Of a stretch of DNA of 64,000 nucleotides, positions 21,705 through 35,153 are shown one piece after another. This DNA is from Allodiplogaster sudhausi (lineage: Eukaryota > Nematoda > Chromadorea > Rhabditida > Diplogasteridae), in assembly GCA_945643635.1 (NCBI GenBank), contig CALZFC010000006.1, forward strand, positions 5,966,501 to 6,030,500. The letters are read 5' to 3'. Numbering within the stretch: the first letter of the stretch is position 1; every line of letters begins with the position of its first letter. Under the pieces are notes generated by a model, which searched no databases, had not been told where the DNA came from, and saw only the letters and a list, made by a program, of their open reading frames with translations. The translations under genes and the position numbers were made by a program.

Positions 21705-22885
21705 ATGAAGGGCACCGGGGAGATCGACCCAACTTCTCAACCGCACGAGACTCCCGATTGGAGATGAGAGCAGGCCGGCTACACCACCGACGCGGCAGGT
21801 GTCAGTCGTCCCAATTGCTTTGCTGTATTTAGGTCCGTTAAAAGTAGTAGTTGTTATTAAAACCCGCATAGACTAGTTTAGTTTCCACGCCAAAAAGCGG
21901 TGAAAATTTTTCTTTGGTCTGCGAGGAACCGGCGCGCCACCCCCCAAGTAGAATACATTAATACTCTTGTAATCGCGGCTTTTGGAGGCGTGCGCGGGCA
22001 ACCGAAGTAGGGGAGAATAAGAATGAATAAGAAGGGGCAGCGATCACTAGGATCGGCATGCTCAGCGAGCTCGCTTATAAAGTTGGCCTCAACCTCCACT
22101 CTAGTGCGATTTGAGCATAATCTAAAGTACAAAGAACGAGCGCACGTTCTCTTATTTTTCTCTGTTTGCCAAAGCGAAGAGTGGAGAGGTTAGAACGCCG
22201 CATTTATAATAAGATAAGAGTTCCTCGCCTAGGCGCAGCAAGCAATAGCCATCCCTCTCTCTATTCGCATTCTCTGTGGTAATAGTTTGCTACTTCAATT
22301 ATTCTTAAATAGAAATCGTAACATAAATATAACATTACCCGACAACACTCCCGGAGCTCACGTAAATTTTCTTTAACCCAACAAATCTATCATCGTAATT
22401 TTTTCCTTTTCTTCCTTTCTTGATTCATTTTCGTACATTATCGTTAACGCGCAAAATTCTATTAGCCTCAAAATTGGCCATCTGCTATAATCCTGTTCCC
22501 AGAGCACACGGTTTTCCTTTATACCTTCTCATCCATATGAACATACATATCTAGAATCGCTTAAAATAGTACATTACGATTTTATCGAGGGGCTGCGGAA
22601 GGACAACTCCTACCCCTGGAGCGAGTTAACAATAGCCCGGGACCGCATTCGATACGTGGAGAATAGAGTCCAGTAGGAGGAAAACATCCGACGATCGGGC
22701 CGGAGATGAGGAGGGCGGACCCATTCCACCCAGGCCACCCATGTATTAAAGCCGTTAAATAAAATATACTCTTCGTCGTGTCCACATGCATGCACAAAAT
22801 TTCACACACACTCAGCACCACTAACACGGGAGGGACAATAAACATTTTTATATGAGCGAGGACCGCTCTTGTGTAAAGGGGGAGC

Positions 22886-23131
22886 TTTCACGGCCGGGGG
22901 AAAAGCCGAACGGCAAACCGGCTGGCGAGGGCGGACCCGTCCCCTCGGGGCGGTGCCGCCAACGCCAGCAAGCCGTTCAGGGTTGGCTAGGCCCAGCATG
23001 GCGGCTGTCCCGGCCCTGTCCTTCCCCTCTCCCCGTTTGTATGTATTATAGATGTATGCCTTATATGAGAATAAGATAAACTATAGAGACCCAAGTCCCA
23101 CTTCACCCACATGGTACCGCTCCTCCGCGAC
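22886..23131 (+). repeat. Right LTR of the miniature LTR retrotransposon
   Basis: Second copy of the LTR. It begins TTTCACGGCC (TG changed to TT), ends CTCCGCGACA, and has several point differences from the left copy. Confidence 0.7.
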
Positions 23132-23149
23132 AATACTGAAAAACTGCAG

Positions 23150-23479
23150 GGCTAACTTTTCAAAAATGAACAAAAATCAGCCACAAAATGGTCTCAATAT
23201 ATTCCAGTTCTGGGTTTTTGGAACGAAAATGTAATTTTGAGAAAATCACACCACTGATGAAAAGTAAAGAACGTTCAACGAGCTTTTGAACAGTATTATC
23301 CTTCTTTTCATCCATTTCGAAAATTTTGTCGATTTATAGTTTATCATATTTTGAAGATTACTTTTTCTCGAACTGAATATGTTTTTGAAAAAAATTAAAT
23401 GTACTGTATTTTGTAGAGGACGTCGAATTGTGTAGGTGAGTTAATTATAATAAAAGAATTCGAAAATAAAATTCCCCAG
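23150..23479 (-). repeat. Right arm of the 10-kb inverted-repeat pair
   Basis: Inverted counterpart of 13232-13548; see that entry for the shared anchors. Confidence 0.75.
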
Positions 23480-24640
23480 TTCTTAAATGTTACAGACATG
23501 CTGTCTTGAAACCATTTTCCTCTATTTGTTTTCTGTATAGCATTTCTTTTCTTTCTCTCTCTCATTTTCAGAAAATTTCACCACAGATATTACATCCGTA
23601 AAAATTTATGTGAACCCATACATCAGAGTTTGATATATATATATATATTTTTTTTTTTAAATAATAGTTGTCTGCAATATTGATTAATATCTCCCTTTAA
23701 ATGATTAAGACTTTGCATAATTGCCTTCCATACATATGGCATTTTTTAAAGTTTCTTTTTTGTCTTTCTGTCTTATCTCACTACACCTCAGAACGCGTTC
23801 TTTTCCCGTTCTTTCATGAAAGCTATTTTGTGTTCTGTGTTCCTTGCCTGCTGTCTGTGCCTCACAATTCGCACTTTGACACTACTTTCCTGCGGTAATC
23901 TGGACAGCACGAAATTTAGCTCGCCAGACCCTAAAAATAATTTTGTGAAAGATGTAAATATATATTCCCTCCAAGTCGATAAAGAGTAAAAAAAAAAGAA
24001 ACGCATTCATTGTTTTCGAATAGAAGGCAGGTGACGTTACTCTCCCAACAGGAAGCGGAATCATCATGATGAATTGGGATGGAGAGAGAGAGAGAGAAGA
24101 GAGTGAGAAAGATAAAGAGAGACAGAAGAAAATGAAATGGGGAGAAACAGAATAATGTAGTTGAGAGAGAAGAGCTAATAAAGAGTCAATGGGCGAAATA
24201 CGGGGTGGTAAAGCGGAGGGAGTGATTGAAAATACCTTTATTTTACACACAAAAAATCGTAATACAGCTCTAATTCCACTTACTTTTCTCCCTGTCTTTT
24301 CTTATCATTGCAGTCTCTTTTTTATCCACTCTGAAGTAGATTCCACGGGAGTCACGCTCGTAGTGCTCTGCTACGAAAACTCGTCAGGAACCTCGAAGAA
24401 ACTCGGAGCGAGCAGTGAATTGAAAATTTTTAGTCTTTCAGTCATGGCAGAATTTAAAGAATATTAATGCATTTAAGGAAAATAAAATTAAATAAATAGA
24501 TTCCAAAAACATATGCAAATGTTGGTATTGTATTTCTGCACATACTACATACATATGTACATATTTATAGCAGACACGAGTATACACCCTTTCAATGATC
24601 AGAGAATGATTTGGCTTCCTCCATTTCCTCTCTATGTCTT
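23480..24640. other. Intergenic, no gene recognised
   Basis: AT-rich DNA with a short TA/T run near 23630 and a GA-rich patch near 24080-24180. A small open stretch (24320-24465, VDSTGVTLVVLCYENSSGTS) follows an acceptor-like CATTGCAG, but has no recognised domain and no clear donor. Confidence 0.5.
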
Positions 24641-24651
24641 CACACTCACTT

Positions 24652-24697
<46 letters not shown>

Positions 24698-26016
24698 TTC
24701 TCCTGCCTTTTCCTTCTGCCTCCTGAACGAAGCTGGTGATGATTGATGGAGGTGGGGCCTGGAAGGTCGAGACCGCCGCGGAGAGGAGGAAGGGAAGGAG
24801 GAGGAATTGGTGGTGGTGAGGAGAGGAGGGCCGAGGTGGCGGAAGCGATTTGGTGGACGCCAGTTGTTGCATCATCTTTGTGATTATCCGCTTTGCACTA
24901 TTCTCTTTCTCTGTCTCTCTCTCTCTCTCTCTTTCTCACTCTCTCGCCGTCTTGCTCTTTTCTCCCTGTCTCTCTTTCTCTCTCGCGTTAATTCAGTTTC
25001 AAACTCACCGTTTGATTCGCGTTCTTGCTTAATTGTTTTTCTTATCTATTTATATGTACATTTATTATATTTCATTCTCTCCCTAATTCACTTGCTCTTT
25101 TTCTCTTTCACTCTCCCCCCCCCCTCTGTCTCTCTGTCTCTTTCAGTCTCTTTCGCTCTCTTTCTTGCTCAGTCTCTCTCTCCCTCTATCTCTCTCCGTC
25201 TCTCCCGCTCTCTCTTTCTGTCACTCTCTCTCTCTCTCTCTCTCTCTTTATCTCTCTATATTTTTTGCTATATTATCAGGGCCTGAATGTTCGCATTCCG
25301 AGCCAATTGAATTTTCATGCGAAAATTAGTGCTTTTATTAAAAATTAAATACGCATTGTCCTTCATCGGCAATTTTTTGTTTGTTTTACCCCTTTAAAAA
25401 GCTCACCGGTCGATTACTGTAGGCTGGAAGAGTATCATTTTCTTACATCCTCTCACACCTGATTCTGTCGGGAAGTTGCTTCCTTTGTCTCTTTCTCTCT
25501 TTGTCTCTAGCTGTCTCGCTCTCTCTCTCTTCCTTACTCTCTCTCTCTTCCTTACTCTCTCTCTCTTTATCTCTTTTTCTCCATTACTCTCCATCTCTCT
25601 CTCCCTCTCCTCTGTTTCCTTTTTCCCATCCTTGTATTCTTGTAACTTAGAAGGCGTTTCTTTGAGTAAACTCGCCAAGTTTGCTCTCTTGCTTGCTTTT
25701 CTTGTGCAACTGTGAAAGTGATATGAGCCGTGAAGTCGCTGCTTACAGTTAAATTTAGCTAGAGACAACAAAAAAAATGGTCGCCGACAGTTTAGCCACC
25801 TTTAAGAGCCTTGCGAATCTTTGAAAGGTCAACTCAGCTCAAATCACAACCAGCCAAGGTCTCCCTTCCAAACCCTTGTCTAGGAGTGATCATCAGAGGT
25901 GTTAGATCCCTTTTTGAGTTTGTCATACACTAAAGGAAATCCATGATGAGGCTGTTAGTTCCTTCCTTTGTTGGCATCAGCTGATGGATTAAGGATTCCC
26001 CCGCCTCCTCCTCTCC

Positions 26017-26054
<38 letters not shown>

Positions 26055-26519
26055 CTCTTACTCCTTGTCTTTCTCCCTCTCTCTCTGTTTCTCTTACTCC
26101 TTGTCTTTCTCTCTCTCTCTCTCTCGTTCTTCATCTCTCTCCTGAACCCCCTTCATCACCCCCTTCACGTTCACTTTCGCAAGACATAGAGGGGGGGGGG
26201 GGGGGTCTGACACGCTTGCCGGCGGCCACGCCAAGGGGTGGGCGGAGTTTACTCTCTCGCGCGCAATGACTTTCACTGTTATCGTCCTCGCTCGCCCTCT
26301 TTCTCTCTTCCGCTCTCACTCTCTCTCTCTCGTTCTCTCGTTCTCTCTCTCTCTCTTTTTCCTGCTCTCTTTGTTTCACTCCCTCTCTCCCTCTCTCTAA
26401 CCCCCCCCCCTCCTCCTCCACCTGTCTGGAATCCATCCTTCCAAGCAGCGCGTGTTGATCATCACTACAGCGGCCAGCTCATCATCTTCTTCCTCATCCG
26501 CTGTCGCTTGTCACTTTCG

Positions 26520-26555
<36 letters not shown>

Positions 26556-26942
26556 TTCTCTCTTCCTCATTTCAGTCTCTCTCCCATTTCCCTCTCTCTC
26601 TCCCCTCTCCCCCCCCCTTCCATATCTCTTCTCCCTCCAATTCTCTTTTTTGTAGCCTACAACAATTCGGTCCTTCATTGATTTGAGCCTGCGTGAATGA
26701 ATCGGCGCGCCTTGCACGCCTCTTGTACAATTTACAATAGAATTGTCCACGATGCCCTCTCTTCTGGCAATCAGTCTCTCTCTTTCTTTCTCTCTCTCTC
26801 TCTTTGTCTCTCTTTCTCTCTCTCTCTCTCTCTTTGTCTCTTTCTCTCTCTTTGTCTCTCGCTCGCCAGTGCATATATCCGCACGACCGGATATTAGTAA
26901 TCCTACGGGGGGCTGAATTCGCCCAGCGCACATATTCATATC

Positions 26943-26995
<53 letters not shown>

Positions 26996-28013
26996 GTCTC
27001 TCGCTCTCTCTCTGTATCTCTTTTTCAATCTCTTTCTCTCCCTCTCGTTTTCTCTCTCTCATTCTCGCTTTCTATCCTCTGTATCGCCATCTCTTATCTT
27101 TTACTCACCAGGAAACGGATTTGAGCTTCTCCAAACGATCATCGTTTTTCACCTACCAAATCGCTTTCGAAGGGCTTTGTACTGTCGCAGTCCTTTTTAT
27201 CCGCAGCTTACTCATCCTCTATATCTCAAGAGAGAGCTCTCTCTCTCTCTCTATCTTTCTCTCACTTTTTCTCTCTCTTTCTCTCTCTCCTCTTTTTCTC
27301 TAATTACTCGGCGATTTTCCGGCCCGGTTCGCTAATTCTTTGTTTCAATCTCTTTTACCGTTAGTCCATCATTCATAATTTCTTTGTCTCACTTTGCAAG
27401 TCTCTCTCTCTCCCGCTCTTTAGCTGTCTCTATCTCTCAATCCGACTCTTCTCAGTCTCACACTCTCTCTCTTTCGCTCTCTTTCTCTGTTCTCCTCTCT
27501 CTCTCTCTCTCTCGCTCTCTTTGCACTATCTTTTTCTACTACTCATCATGTTATGTCGTCTGTCACAGAATTCACAGAATTGCTCACAGCTTTTTTAGGC
27601 TCACTCCCTCTCGCAGCCCTTCATCAATTTCTTTTGGGCCTTTTCTATTTATCTCAATCTGTATCTCGTCCCGCTCTATCTCTCGTTATGCTTCTCTCTG
27701 AATCCTTGAATCCGTCTATCTCTCTCTCTCTCTTCATCTCTCTGTCTCTCTGTCTCTCTCTGGGTCTCTCACTCTTTCTCTCTCCCCCTCCCTCTCTCCA
27801 TCTCTCTCACTCTCTCTCTGACTCTCTCCCTCTTTCTACTCTCCCTCCCCCCTCTCCTCTCCTCCTCTCTCTCGATCTCCTTCTCTTTCACTCCCTCTCT
27901 CTTTCTCTCCCTCCCTCTCTCTTTCTCTCCCTCCCTCTCTCTCTTTCTTCCGTCTCCTCATGCTTATCTCTCTCCCTCAGAGATAATCATCCTCTTCTCA
28001 CTCCGCGCTGCCG
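24640..28013 (+). repeat. (CT)n-dominated microsatellite domain upstream of Crumbs
   Basis: Long CT/CTTT/CTGT tracts alternate with 50-200-bp unique spacers. Runs of C or G of ten or more occur near 25117, 26190, 26400 and 26610. All long open frames here are Ser/Leu/Phe or Arg/Glu repeat artefacts. Confidence 0.9.
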
Positions 28014-28031
28014 CCTCCTCCGCCAGATGGC

Positions 28032-28551
28032 ATGCGGCGTGCGACGCGACCACGACGACGAAGTTGCTCTCCTTCTCCTCCCGACTCCGGCCCGGCTCCG
28101 GCTCGACTCCGACCCGCTTCGGAGCCGACTCCGAGCCGACTCCGTCCCGGGTCCCAACCGACTCCGACAAACTCTACGCTCTCCGCCATCGCTCTTCTCC
28201 TACTCTTGCCAGGTAAAGTAGCGCGAAATCAAAATGTTCTAAATTATACGTTCGCGCGCTTATTTTTAACGATATTTTGCGGTATTTTTTTTTTGCATTG
28301 TCAATGTTGTGGTCTCGCAACGATTTTGTTCTCCGCTAGTTGCTTGCCACCGTTCTCGGTATGAATGGCATATCTGACAATGAGGGATCTTTTTCTCTTC
28401 TCTCCCCTCCCCCTCCCCTTTCTCGTTTGCTTCCTCATCTCCATTGAGTTCTCGTATGGCAGACACACACTCTTTTTTGTCGAGAGGATTGCTTTCTTTT
28501 CGTCCCGTGCCTTCTCCGTTTGGTGCCTTCGGTCAGTTCCGATAGCCGTAC

Positions 28552-28594
<43 letters not shown>

Positions 28595-30104
28595 GGACAG
28601 AGGATAGAGGTAGTCTCGTCGCGCCTTATCTGAGCTCGTTCTAGATCTCTTCGCTCTCCCTCTCTCTCTCTCTCTTTATCTCTCTTTCTCTCTCTTTATA
28701 TCTCTCTCCCTTTATCTCACTCCCTCGCTCTCTCTCTCTCTCTTTATCTCTATCTCCTCTGGCTCATGACCCCGGTTGAGTGTGTTGTCCCCTCCGTCGC
28801 TGCAGAAGAATGTTTGCGCAAAACGACGCCAATGGCCACCACAGATAGAGACGGAGGGAGTGTGAAGAGACACAGAGAACCAGAGAGGGAAAGAGAGGGA
28901 GAGAAAGAGGGATAGAGTGAGAGAGTAAGAGAGAGAGGGAGTGAGTGAGAAAGACGGGGAGAAAAGCGTCTGGAGTCCACACAAAATCGTCATCATCATC
29001 ATCATAAAAGAAGAGGCCAAACGATAAGGCATCTGAGATGTGAGAACAAAGGGGAGGGGGAAATACAGAGGGAGGGAGAGAGAGAGAAGAGAGAGAGAAG
29101 AGAGAGAGAAGAGAGGCAGAGAAGAGAGGTAGAGAAGAGAGAGAGAGAGAGAGAAGATAGAGAAAGAAAGAAAAGAGAGCGAAAGTGGGAGAGAGAAATA
29201 CAGAGATGGAGAGAGAGAGGAGTTTGACAAAAAGCAGCTTTGGTTAGCTCGAGACATAGGGAGCACTTCGCAGCAAATGTAGGACTTCTTTCTGCTTCGC
29301 GTGTCTTTGGCGTCTTCTGGTGAACGGTCATATCTCTTTCTCTCTCTCTCTCGCCCTCCCGCTCTCACTCTCTCTCTCTCTTCATCTCTCTGCGGAAGTG
29401 TTTGCTCGTGGTTCCTAGTGAAAAGGACAGACAACAACCCCGGGGGAGAGGGGGGGGGGTAGAAGAAAAGACCTGCATAGCCAATAGTTCTCTTTTCATG
29501 CGCACAGATCAGCAAATATTCGTATACACATTAGATCGGCAAATAATTGTTGTTTCTGGCCCCCTCGGCGAGACATTCCAATGATGCCCGGGGTAGTTTG
29601 ACCTCCCATAACCCCCCCCCCCAACCCTGCTTGGTCCCTTAACCCCCCCCCCCCTTACCCTGCTCAACCCTCCCCCCTTTTCACCCCCCTTGTACTACCC
29701 CCCCCCCTTCCGCCTCGCACCTGTACGACCTACACCGTTATTGGCAATCTGCGCGACCTCCCACGCCAGCGGCTGGTCTTGGGAGACCGCTCATTATGGA
29801 ATGATGCTGTTTCTCCTTCTCTGTCTCTCTCTCCTCTCCTCTTTCCTTTCTCTCTGTCTCTCTCTCTCTCATTCTCTCTCTCTCACTCTCTCTCTCTCTT
29901 CCGATAAACGCATACAATGTGCAATTGTTATGTTGCTTATGGCGACCGGCCCGAATGACAGGCCGGAGAGTATGAGGAACGGAGAGGCATGAGCAATGCC
30001 ATGGCTGACGAGGCAAGGTCAATGCTCGTATCAAAAGGGGGGGGGGGTGATGATGGGAGAGAGAGAGAAAGAGAGTGAGAGAGAAAGAGAGAAAGACATT
30101 GACG

Positions 30105-30144
<40 letters not shown>

Positions 30145-30460
30145 AGAGAGAGAAGGAGAGAAAGAGAGAGACAGAGAGAGAAGGTGCGAAAGAGAGAGAC
30201 AGGGACAGAGAGAGCGAGAGAGAGAGAGCGATAGAGAGCAAGAGAGAGAATAGAGAAACAGAGAAATGAAAACGCATTGACACGGTCGCACTAAATGCCG
30301 CGCATCCAATGGACATTTCACTTTTTTCCAAAGTGAATGGCTGCGTCATTGAGACAGGGAACGGCGCCTCAAGGAACGCTATCTCTTTCTTTCTCTCTCT
30401 CTCCCTCTTTCTCTTTCTCTCTTTCACTTTTTTCTCTCTCTCTCTCTTTCTCTTTCTCTT

Positions 30461-30505
<45 letters not shown>

Positions 30506-30510
30506 CCTCT

Positions 30511-30579
<69 letters not shown>

Positions 30580-30632
30580 CCTCTCTCCCTCTTTCTCTTT
30601 CTCTCTTTCTCCCTCTCTCTCTCTTTCTCTTG

Positions 30633-30675
<43 letters not shown>

Positions 30676-33123
30676 TCTCCTCCTTTTCACCGCCTTGTCC
30701 TCCGCTATCCTCTTTGTCCACTCTCTCCTCTTCCCCCCCCCCCCATCTTCTCCCTCTTAATCTCTATCATTTTCATATGTATATAGGCGTAGTGACCCGG
30801 GCGACTTTACTCTTTTTCTTTGCTTTCTTTCTTTTCCTCTTTCGGCGCGGCCGTTTGAACTCGGCCAAGGATGGCGCCAGGGCAAATCAAATGCTTTTCT
30901 GTCGGGGAGGAGGAGAGAGAGAGACAGAGTGAGAGAGACAGAGAGAAGAGAGAGAAGAGAAAGAGAAGAGAGAGAGAGAAGAGAGAGAGAATAGAGAGAG
31001 AGAGAAAGAGAGAAAGAGAGAGAGAAGAGAGAGAAAGAGAGAAAGAGAGAGAGAAGAGAGAGAGAGAAGAGAGAGAGAGAAAGAGAGAAAGAGAGAGAGA
31101 AGAGAGGGAAAGAGAGTGAAAGACCGTGACTGAATCACATATAGCCAGCATAAGCGTGCACTCTCGGCTCGCAGCGTTCTGTCCTCGTTTTGTCAGCCAT
31201 TCCAGTAGCACACCAAGCACTTACCTGTCATGTCACCTTTTAGCCTCCAACTTTCTTTCTCTGCCTCTCGCTCTCTTTCTCTCTCTCCCTCTCTTTTTCT
31301 CTCTCTCCCTCTCTCTCCCTCTTTCTCTCCTTCTCGCTCTCCCCTCTCTCTCTCTGTCGCTTTGTCTCACTCTCTCTCACTCTCTCTTTCACTCTTTCTC
31401 TCTCTCTCTCTCAAAGCGACCTCACTCCCTCCTCCTCCTTCCATGACCTCTCCACACCACTTTCCACAACTTTCCATTCGCGCCCATTCAAAGCGAACGC
31501 CCTCTCATTGTCTGGCCAAGTAGGCCAATGGGAAGCGAGCCGGAAGCTAAGTCCAATCTGGCATTGACATTCGAATTGATACAATTCGAATTAATACAAT
31601 TCGAATTCATACAATCTTCTTGACCTTACAAGTACTGACAATGAGACTATGGAAGGTACTAACCATAAGAGATCGACTTAAGGCAGACAAAGGTGCATCA
31701 TGAATGTATGTATAAATGCACTTGAACATGGCTGTCATCTCCGAGAAAGGAGTTACTGCTACAGTATTGTGCAGTTGCATATATGGCATGTACAATCCTT
31801 GAATGTAAGTGCCATAAAATGGCTAGAGTAGTTTTCGTAGTTTTTCAAGGTGAATTTGATCATTCCAAGGCACTTTGACGACCTTTTCATGGGGATACGC
31901 AAGTCTTCTCCTTCTCCTCTTTGTCTCCCTTTTCAACACTGTAGAGAACAGACTGTTGAGTAGCGTCATACTATATTTGTGGAGGAGTGAAAGAAAGGAA
32001 GATTAAACGGGTCCTGGCTGGAAATTGCCTGGAGATAATGACATCGTAGAAGAACGCACAGCATGGTAATATAGATAATGATCAGACGGCCCCCATCAGC
32101 CTTCCTTTTCCCGCGTGATCCGTGTCCTGGTCTTCTCTGTCTTTCTCTGTCTCCATGTCTCTATCTTTTCCCTCTCTCTCTCTCTCGCTCATAAGTTACC
32201 TGATTCCCTCGCTAGTCTCTGTCTTCTACTCTATCTCTATCTCTCGTTTCTCTTCCTGACTTTCCTAATCTTCCTAATCGTATCCTTCTCTCCCCTCTCT
32301 TTCTCTCTCTCACTTGAAACAAGCGGAAAATACGACAAGTGCGCATCAGCAAAGTGATACTTCTTTGCCTTTCATTCTCTTTTTTCTCTCCCTCTCTCGC
32401 AATCTCTCTCTTTCTCCTGCTCTCGCTCTCTCTCTCACGCTCTCGCTCTCTCTCACGCTCTCGCTCTCTCTCTCACGCTCTCGCTCTCTTTCTCTCTCAT
32501 TGTCTATTCATCTCTCGCTCACTGTTTCCCTAGTTCTTCACGATATCAGTGGCACTCCCCGTTTGGCGGGACTTGCCTGTCAGAAAGTATGTAGGAACTG
32601 AGAAAGGCTCGGCTTACTCTCGGTCTCTTACAGAAGCCAGCTGGGGGGCAGAGAAGGAAAGAACGAGAGAGAGAAAGAGAGAGAGATAGAAGGAGAGAAA
32701 GAGAGAGAGAGAACGAGAGAGAGAGAAAGGGAGAGAAAATAAGAACATAGGTATTGGTAGCCACACCAGTAGCAACACCACGAATCTTAACTTTCTTTTA
32801 CACACATTACATTCTCTTCTCTCACTGTCTTCTCTCTGTGTCTATCTGTCATTAGCTTTCGCTCTCTTTCTCTGTCACTCTCGCACTCTCTCTCTCTCTC
32901 TCTCTCTCTTTACTTGCTCTAACTCCATAGTCAGCGACCGTGCGCTAATGGGTGAAGCCGCGCACTTTTGTGATGTTGGGTGATGGCGGCTAGTGGAAGA
33001 AGTGGACACTGAAGAAACTACAATATTTCTTTCTCTCTCTCTATCTCTCTCTCTCTCCCTCTCTCTCTTTATTAGAATTCTTCTCTCTCTCAGCGTTTCT
33101 CTCGCTCTCTCTCTCTCTCTTTC

Positions 33124-33210
<87 letters not shown>

Positions 33211-33981
33211 GTTGAAAGTCTTCAATCGCCCTTCCTCTGATTTCCTCTGCGGATCTCTTAATCAGTCTCCACTTATCTGCGCTATTTCCGATCTGCGTCC
33301 CTGATTGAAGGAGTAGCCGCAGAGTATGTAAGCATTCGAGGAAAAAGAGAAAGGAAGATGAGGATGGCTAATGAGACGCAAAGAGCATTTCTATGCAATT
33401 CTCTCTCTCTCTCTCTTTCTTTCTCTCTTTCTCTCTCTCTCTATCTCTCTTTCTCTCTCTTTTTATCTCCCATCTCTCTCTCTCTCCCTCTCCGACCCGG
33501 GGAGCAAATAGGTGGCGCACCGTGTCACCACTCGCCACTTGAAGTGCCGCGCGCCACTTCATTCCATCTCTGGAGAGGAAGCCGAGCATAGAGAGTGATA
33601 AGAGGGAAGAAATACGAATCTCCCCCTCCCTATCTGTCTCTTTCTTTCGCGCTCTCTCTCTCTCTTTCTCTCTCTGTCTCAACTCCGCTTTCTCTCTCCC
33701 TCATTCTCTATCGCTCCCTCTATCTCTCTCTAACTTTTTTCTCACGATCTCTGATTCTCTCGCTGTCTCTATCGCTTATCCTTCACTCTCTGCGCATTTC
33801 TCACTCACTCATGCCTTCCAGAAAGTGAATGAGAGGCTAGCATCTTTCCTCATCAGCCCCTTCATCATCACAATCAGCATCTACAGCTCTTTTAATTCTT
33901 GTCTCTCTCTCTCTCTCTCTTCTCTCTCACTCTATCTTCATCTCCATCTCTCTCTTCATCTCCCTCTCACTGTTTTTATCT

Positions 33982-34014
<33 letters not shown>

Positions 34015-34227
34015 ACCATCAAATGGCTCTCTTTTTGTAGCGCCGCCAATGCACACAGTCATTCCTGGCTAATCAACGGCATCCGCTCCGTGAAGAGCGC
34101 AAACGCTTTGAGCATGCTGATGATAAAAGAAGAGTGGAGTGGGAGGGAAGAGGGTGAGAGGGGGGAAGGGGTAGAGAGAGAGAGAAAAAGAGAAAGAGAG
34201 ATTTAGAGAGAGAATAGCGAGGGTGAC

Positions 34228-34262
<35 letters not shown>

Positions 34263-34889
34263 AAGAGAAAGAAAGAGAGAGAGAGAGAGGGAACGTGTGA
34301 AGAAGGTCTAAAGTGACTTAAAACGTCTCCAGTCTGGCAACACACTTCCGCCCTGCTAGAACCGGACGGGCACATGTGAGAAGCCTTACCTTAGGAAGCC
34401 ACAATATCATATTATTCCAAGAAATGGTTAGAATAGAGCAGGAACGACTGAATGATCGCTTTCAGATGAGTTCTGCAAAATATGTACACTCAACGTGACC
34501 TTAAAACCGCCGTTGCTTAGAAGAAAACATTTAAAAAAAGGAAAAAAAAAATCATTAAAATACATACATATGTCTTTGTTTTTTACTTTAATTTTTTTGC
34601 ATACTTTCATTACTACAAAGACTTTAGTGCTGAAGAAAACTTTGTGATTACTTACAATTTTCTTCATTATTATTATTTTTAATTCTTGTAAATTCGTGCA
34701 AATTCGCCCTCCATTCGCCTGCTTTGCGTTACTTGCAAATCGCCGATTTAATTTGCGGTCAGGCCAGTCCTCTTGAAAACTACCGCTTTAAGCAAAGGAT
34801 GTCGATGATGAATTAGCTTCTTTCTCTCTCTCTCATTCACTATTTTTTCTCTCGCTGTCTCTCTCTCGCTCGATGTTCCGCTCTCTCAC

Positions 34890-34929
<40 letters not shown>

Positions 34930-35108
34930 GCTGTCTATTTTCTCTTCTCCCGAGATTGAGCCAATTTGCTAAATTTATTCTGCGGTTCTTCTACATCCTA
35001 CCTTCCTGGCTCTCCCAGACGATTCCACGCGCCCTGAGGGGAATTGCGCGTATTTGAAGGGGGGCGATGAGTGGAGCGGGACAATGAGGACGTTTGTTAT
35101 GAAGGGTA

Positions 35109-35153
<45 letters not shown>

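Larger units (their letters stand above)
21462..23131 (+). mobile_element. TRIM-like LTR element, non-coding
   Basis: Two direct repeats of about 243 bp flank 1.2 kb without any gag or pol frame. A purine tract (AAAGGGGGAG, about 22876-22885) lies right before the 3' repeat, as expected for the polypurine tract of an LTR element. The primer-binding site after the 5' repeat (AGGGCACCGGGGAG...) was not matched to a tRNA. The flanking bases do not form an obvious target duplication, so the ends may be slightly off. Confidence 0.65.
13232..23479. mobile_element. 10.2-kb composite region bounded by diverged inverted repeats
   Basis: The block begins about 250 bp after the PIX stop codon. Between the arms are a Ty3-like pol fragment, a hAT-like transposase with an upstream ORF, scattered pieces of one or more unrecognised proteins, and a miniature LTR element. 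Two readings are possible: a large, decayed TIR element that took further insertions, or two MITE-like copies in opposite orientation with unrelated transposons between them. The segment 13549-14420 has only short open frames and no recognised domain. Confidence 0.55.

Noticed and set aside
13232..23479. Polinton/Maverick assignment
   Set aside because: Large TIRs and an integrase-like piece fit, but the integrase belongs to a Ty3 pol fragment (RNase H end attached), and no PolB, packaging ATPase, protease or capsid frame was found.
28972..29030. Possible exon in the CATCATCATCAT region
   Set aside because: Short microsatellite between purine tracts; no splice sites in phase with Crumbs exon 1 or 2.
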